Below, piece after piece: positions 4,883 through 5,150 of a stretch of 5,150 bases of DNA. A program made the translations under genes and the position numbers. The notes below the pieces were generated by a model that was not told the origin of the DNA, searched no databases, and worked only from the letters and a program-made list of their open reading frames with translations. The DNA lies in assembly GCA_014799855.1 (NCBI GenBank), contig JAAVHG010000145.1, positions 1 through 5,150 of the forward strand, given 5' to 3'. The DNA is from Oscillibacter sp. (lineage in GTDB: Bacteria > Bacillota > Clostridia > Oscillospirales > Oscillospiraceae). The first letter of the stretch is position 1. Every line of letters starts with the position of its first letter.

Positions 4883-5125
4883 TTATTTGCCCTGGCGGGC
4901 GGGGAGATCGGCGGCCAGCGATGGCTGGTCTATTCCACCCCCCATTTTCTCTTTTTCGTGAAAAAGAGAAAACGGGCCGTGGACGGTCCAAAAGAGAAAA
5001 AGCGGCGCGCAAGAGCTGCTGTCTAAGTCAGGTAGGTCTTTGGGCCGCGGCGTGGTGCTGGCGGGGGTTTGGAGGTTGATGATGCCTCTTTCCTCTATTT
5101 GCGCTGACGCTCCCTGGCGGATCAT
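4883..5125 (-). CDS. Doubtful small ORF, 80 residues
   Basis: ATG at 5125 follows AGGAG with a seven-base spacer on the minus strand. The frame is also open upstream to the window edge, so it could be the tail of a longer gene. The translation (MIRQGASAQIEERGIINLQT and on) has a plausible first 25 residues. It then reads through the AT-rich palindrome (FLFWTVHGPFSLFHEKEKMG), which argues against a conserved protein. No family is recognised. Confidence 0.18.
   Translation of the reverse strand: MIRQGASAQIEERGIINLQTPASTTPRPKDLPDLDSSSCAPLFLFWTVHGPFSLFHEKEKMGGGIDQPSLAADLPARQGK
4945..4972. repeat. AT-rich palindrome, 13-bp perfect arms
   Basis: TTTTCTCTTTTTC (4945-4957) and GAAAAAGAGAAAA (4960-4972) are perfect inverted copies with only GT between them. 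A realistic hairpin has a 12-bp stem and a CGTG loop. It is far longer than expected by chance for such close arms. It has no trailing T run on either strand, so it is not a standard terminator. It lies about 90 bases upstream of the tatD promoter candidate. It could end a transcript from the right, form a cruciform, or be a remnant of a small repeat element. Confidence 0.7.
4990..5001. repeat. Third copy of the palindrome arm
   Basis: AAAAGAGAAAAA repeats 11 bases of the right arm at 4962-4972, displaced by 28 bases. It could pair with the left arm (4945-4956) in place of the proximal copy. The segment between the two copies (GGGCCGT...ACGGTCC, 4974-4989) is itself an inverted repeat with one imperfect pair. 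Confidence 0.5.
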
Positions 5126-5150
5126 CGAAATGCTCCTGTCTATCAGGCGG
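5079..5150 (+). CDS. Possible start of a plus-strand gene, cut by window edge
   Basis: Two adjacent ATG codons (5079 and 5082) follow GGAGG at 5071-5075, with spacings of three and six bases. The frame stays open for 24 codons to the edge (MMPLSSICADAPWRIIEMLL and on). It is too short to identify and overlaps the minus-strand doubtful ORF, so at most one of the two is real. Confidence 0.2.
   Translation, partial: MMPLSSICADAPWRIIEMLLSIRR

Larger units (their letters stand above)
4794..5150. other. Intergenic stretch upstream of tatD
   Basis: No convincing gene lies here. From left to right it holds the tatD ribosome binding site (GAGGTG, minus strand), the tatD promoter candidate, a short hairpin (GGTCT 4859-4863 with AGACC 4867-4871), a second short one (CCAGC/GCTGG near 4913-4926), the AT-rich palindrome at 4945-4972 with its third arm at 4990-5001, and two opposed short frames near the right edge. 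Base composition alternates between GC-rich blocks and the A/T-only purine-pyrimidine arms, unlike the coding DNA to the left. Confidence 0.5.

Noticed and set aside
4990..5001. A-rich run as a possible poly-A/T promoter UP element
   Set aside because: It is too far from the tatD -35 (over 130 bases) and is better explained as a copy of the palindrome arm.
5020..5110. Possible structured RNA gene (tmRNA, RNase P, SRP or 6S) in the right-edge intergenic DNA
   Set aside because: None of the conserved core sequences I know for these RNAs is present.
1..5150. CRISPR array or defence system
   Set aside because: No regularly spaced direct repeats of suitable length were seen, and no cas or known defence domain occurs among the translated genes.

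Overview
The window looks like a chromosomal segment of a GC-rich Firmicute. The closest match I can suggest is a gut clostridium of the Oscillospiraceae type (Flavonifractor/Oscillibacter-like). This is inference from AAGGAGG-type ribosome binding sites, a Gram-positive-style lipoprotein, a tRNA-Ser gene with encoded CCA, a TatD-linked radical SAM gene and GC-rich third codon positions. No taxonomic marker was compared. All recognisable protein genes lie on the minus strand; the only clear plus-strand gene is a tRNA.

Left part (1-960). At the left edge is the N-terminal part of an IS1-family-like transposase (zinc-finger knuckle plus helix-turn-helix), cut by the window edge. About 60 bases upstream of its start, a compact class I glutamine amidotransferase of the peptidase C26 / gamma-Glu-GABA hydrolase type ends (324-944).

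Middle (960-1680). A roughly 350-base stretch without a convincing protein gene holds two promoter-like sequences and several inverted repeats. It leads into tRNA-Ser(CGA) at 1294-1382, which is followed directly by a long intrinsic terminator. A second, GC-rich hairpin with T runs on both sides (1480-1509) probably ends the large minus-strand operon.

Right part (1676-4860). A tight four-gene minus-strand operon reads, in transcription order: a TatD-family metal-dependent hydrolase, a DUF4253 protein, a lipoprotein with an Asp-rich DxDxDG motif, and a TatD-linked radical SAM protein. The gaps are only 19-22 bases and each holds a good ribosome binding site. TatD and this small radical SAM family are known companions. 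The DUF4253 and lipoprotein genes between them are the unexplained part. A plausible promoter sits just upstream of tatD.

Right edge (4860-5150). No gene is convincing here. The stretch contains a near-perfect AT-rich palindrome with a third partial copy of one arm, and two short opposed open frames with ribosome-binding-site-like sequences.

I see no CRISPR array, defence island or biosynthetic cluster. The most unusual content is the four-gene TatD/radical-SAM operon with its lipoprotein and DUF4253 partners.
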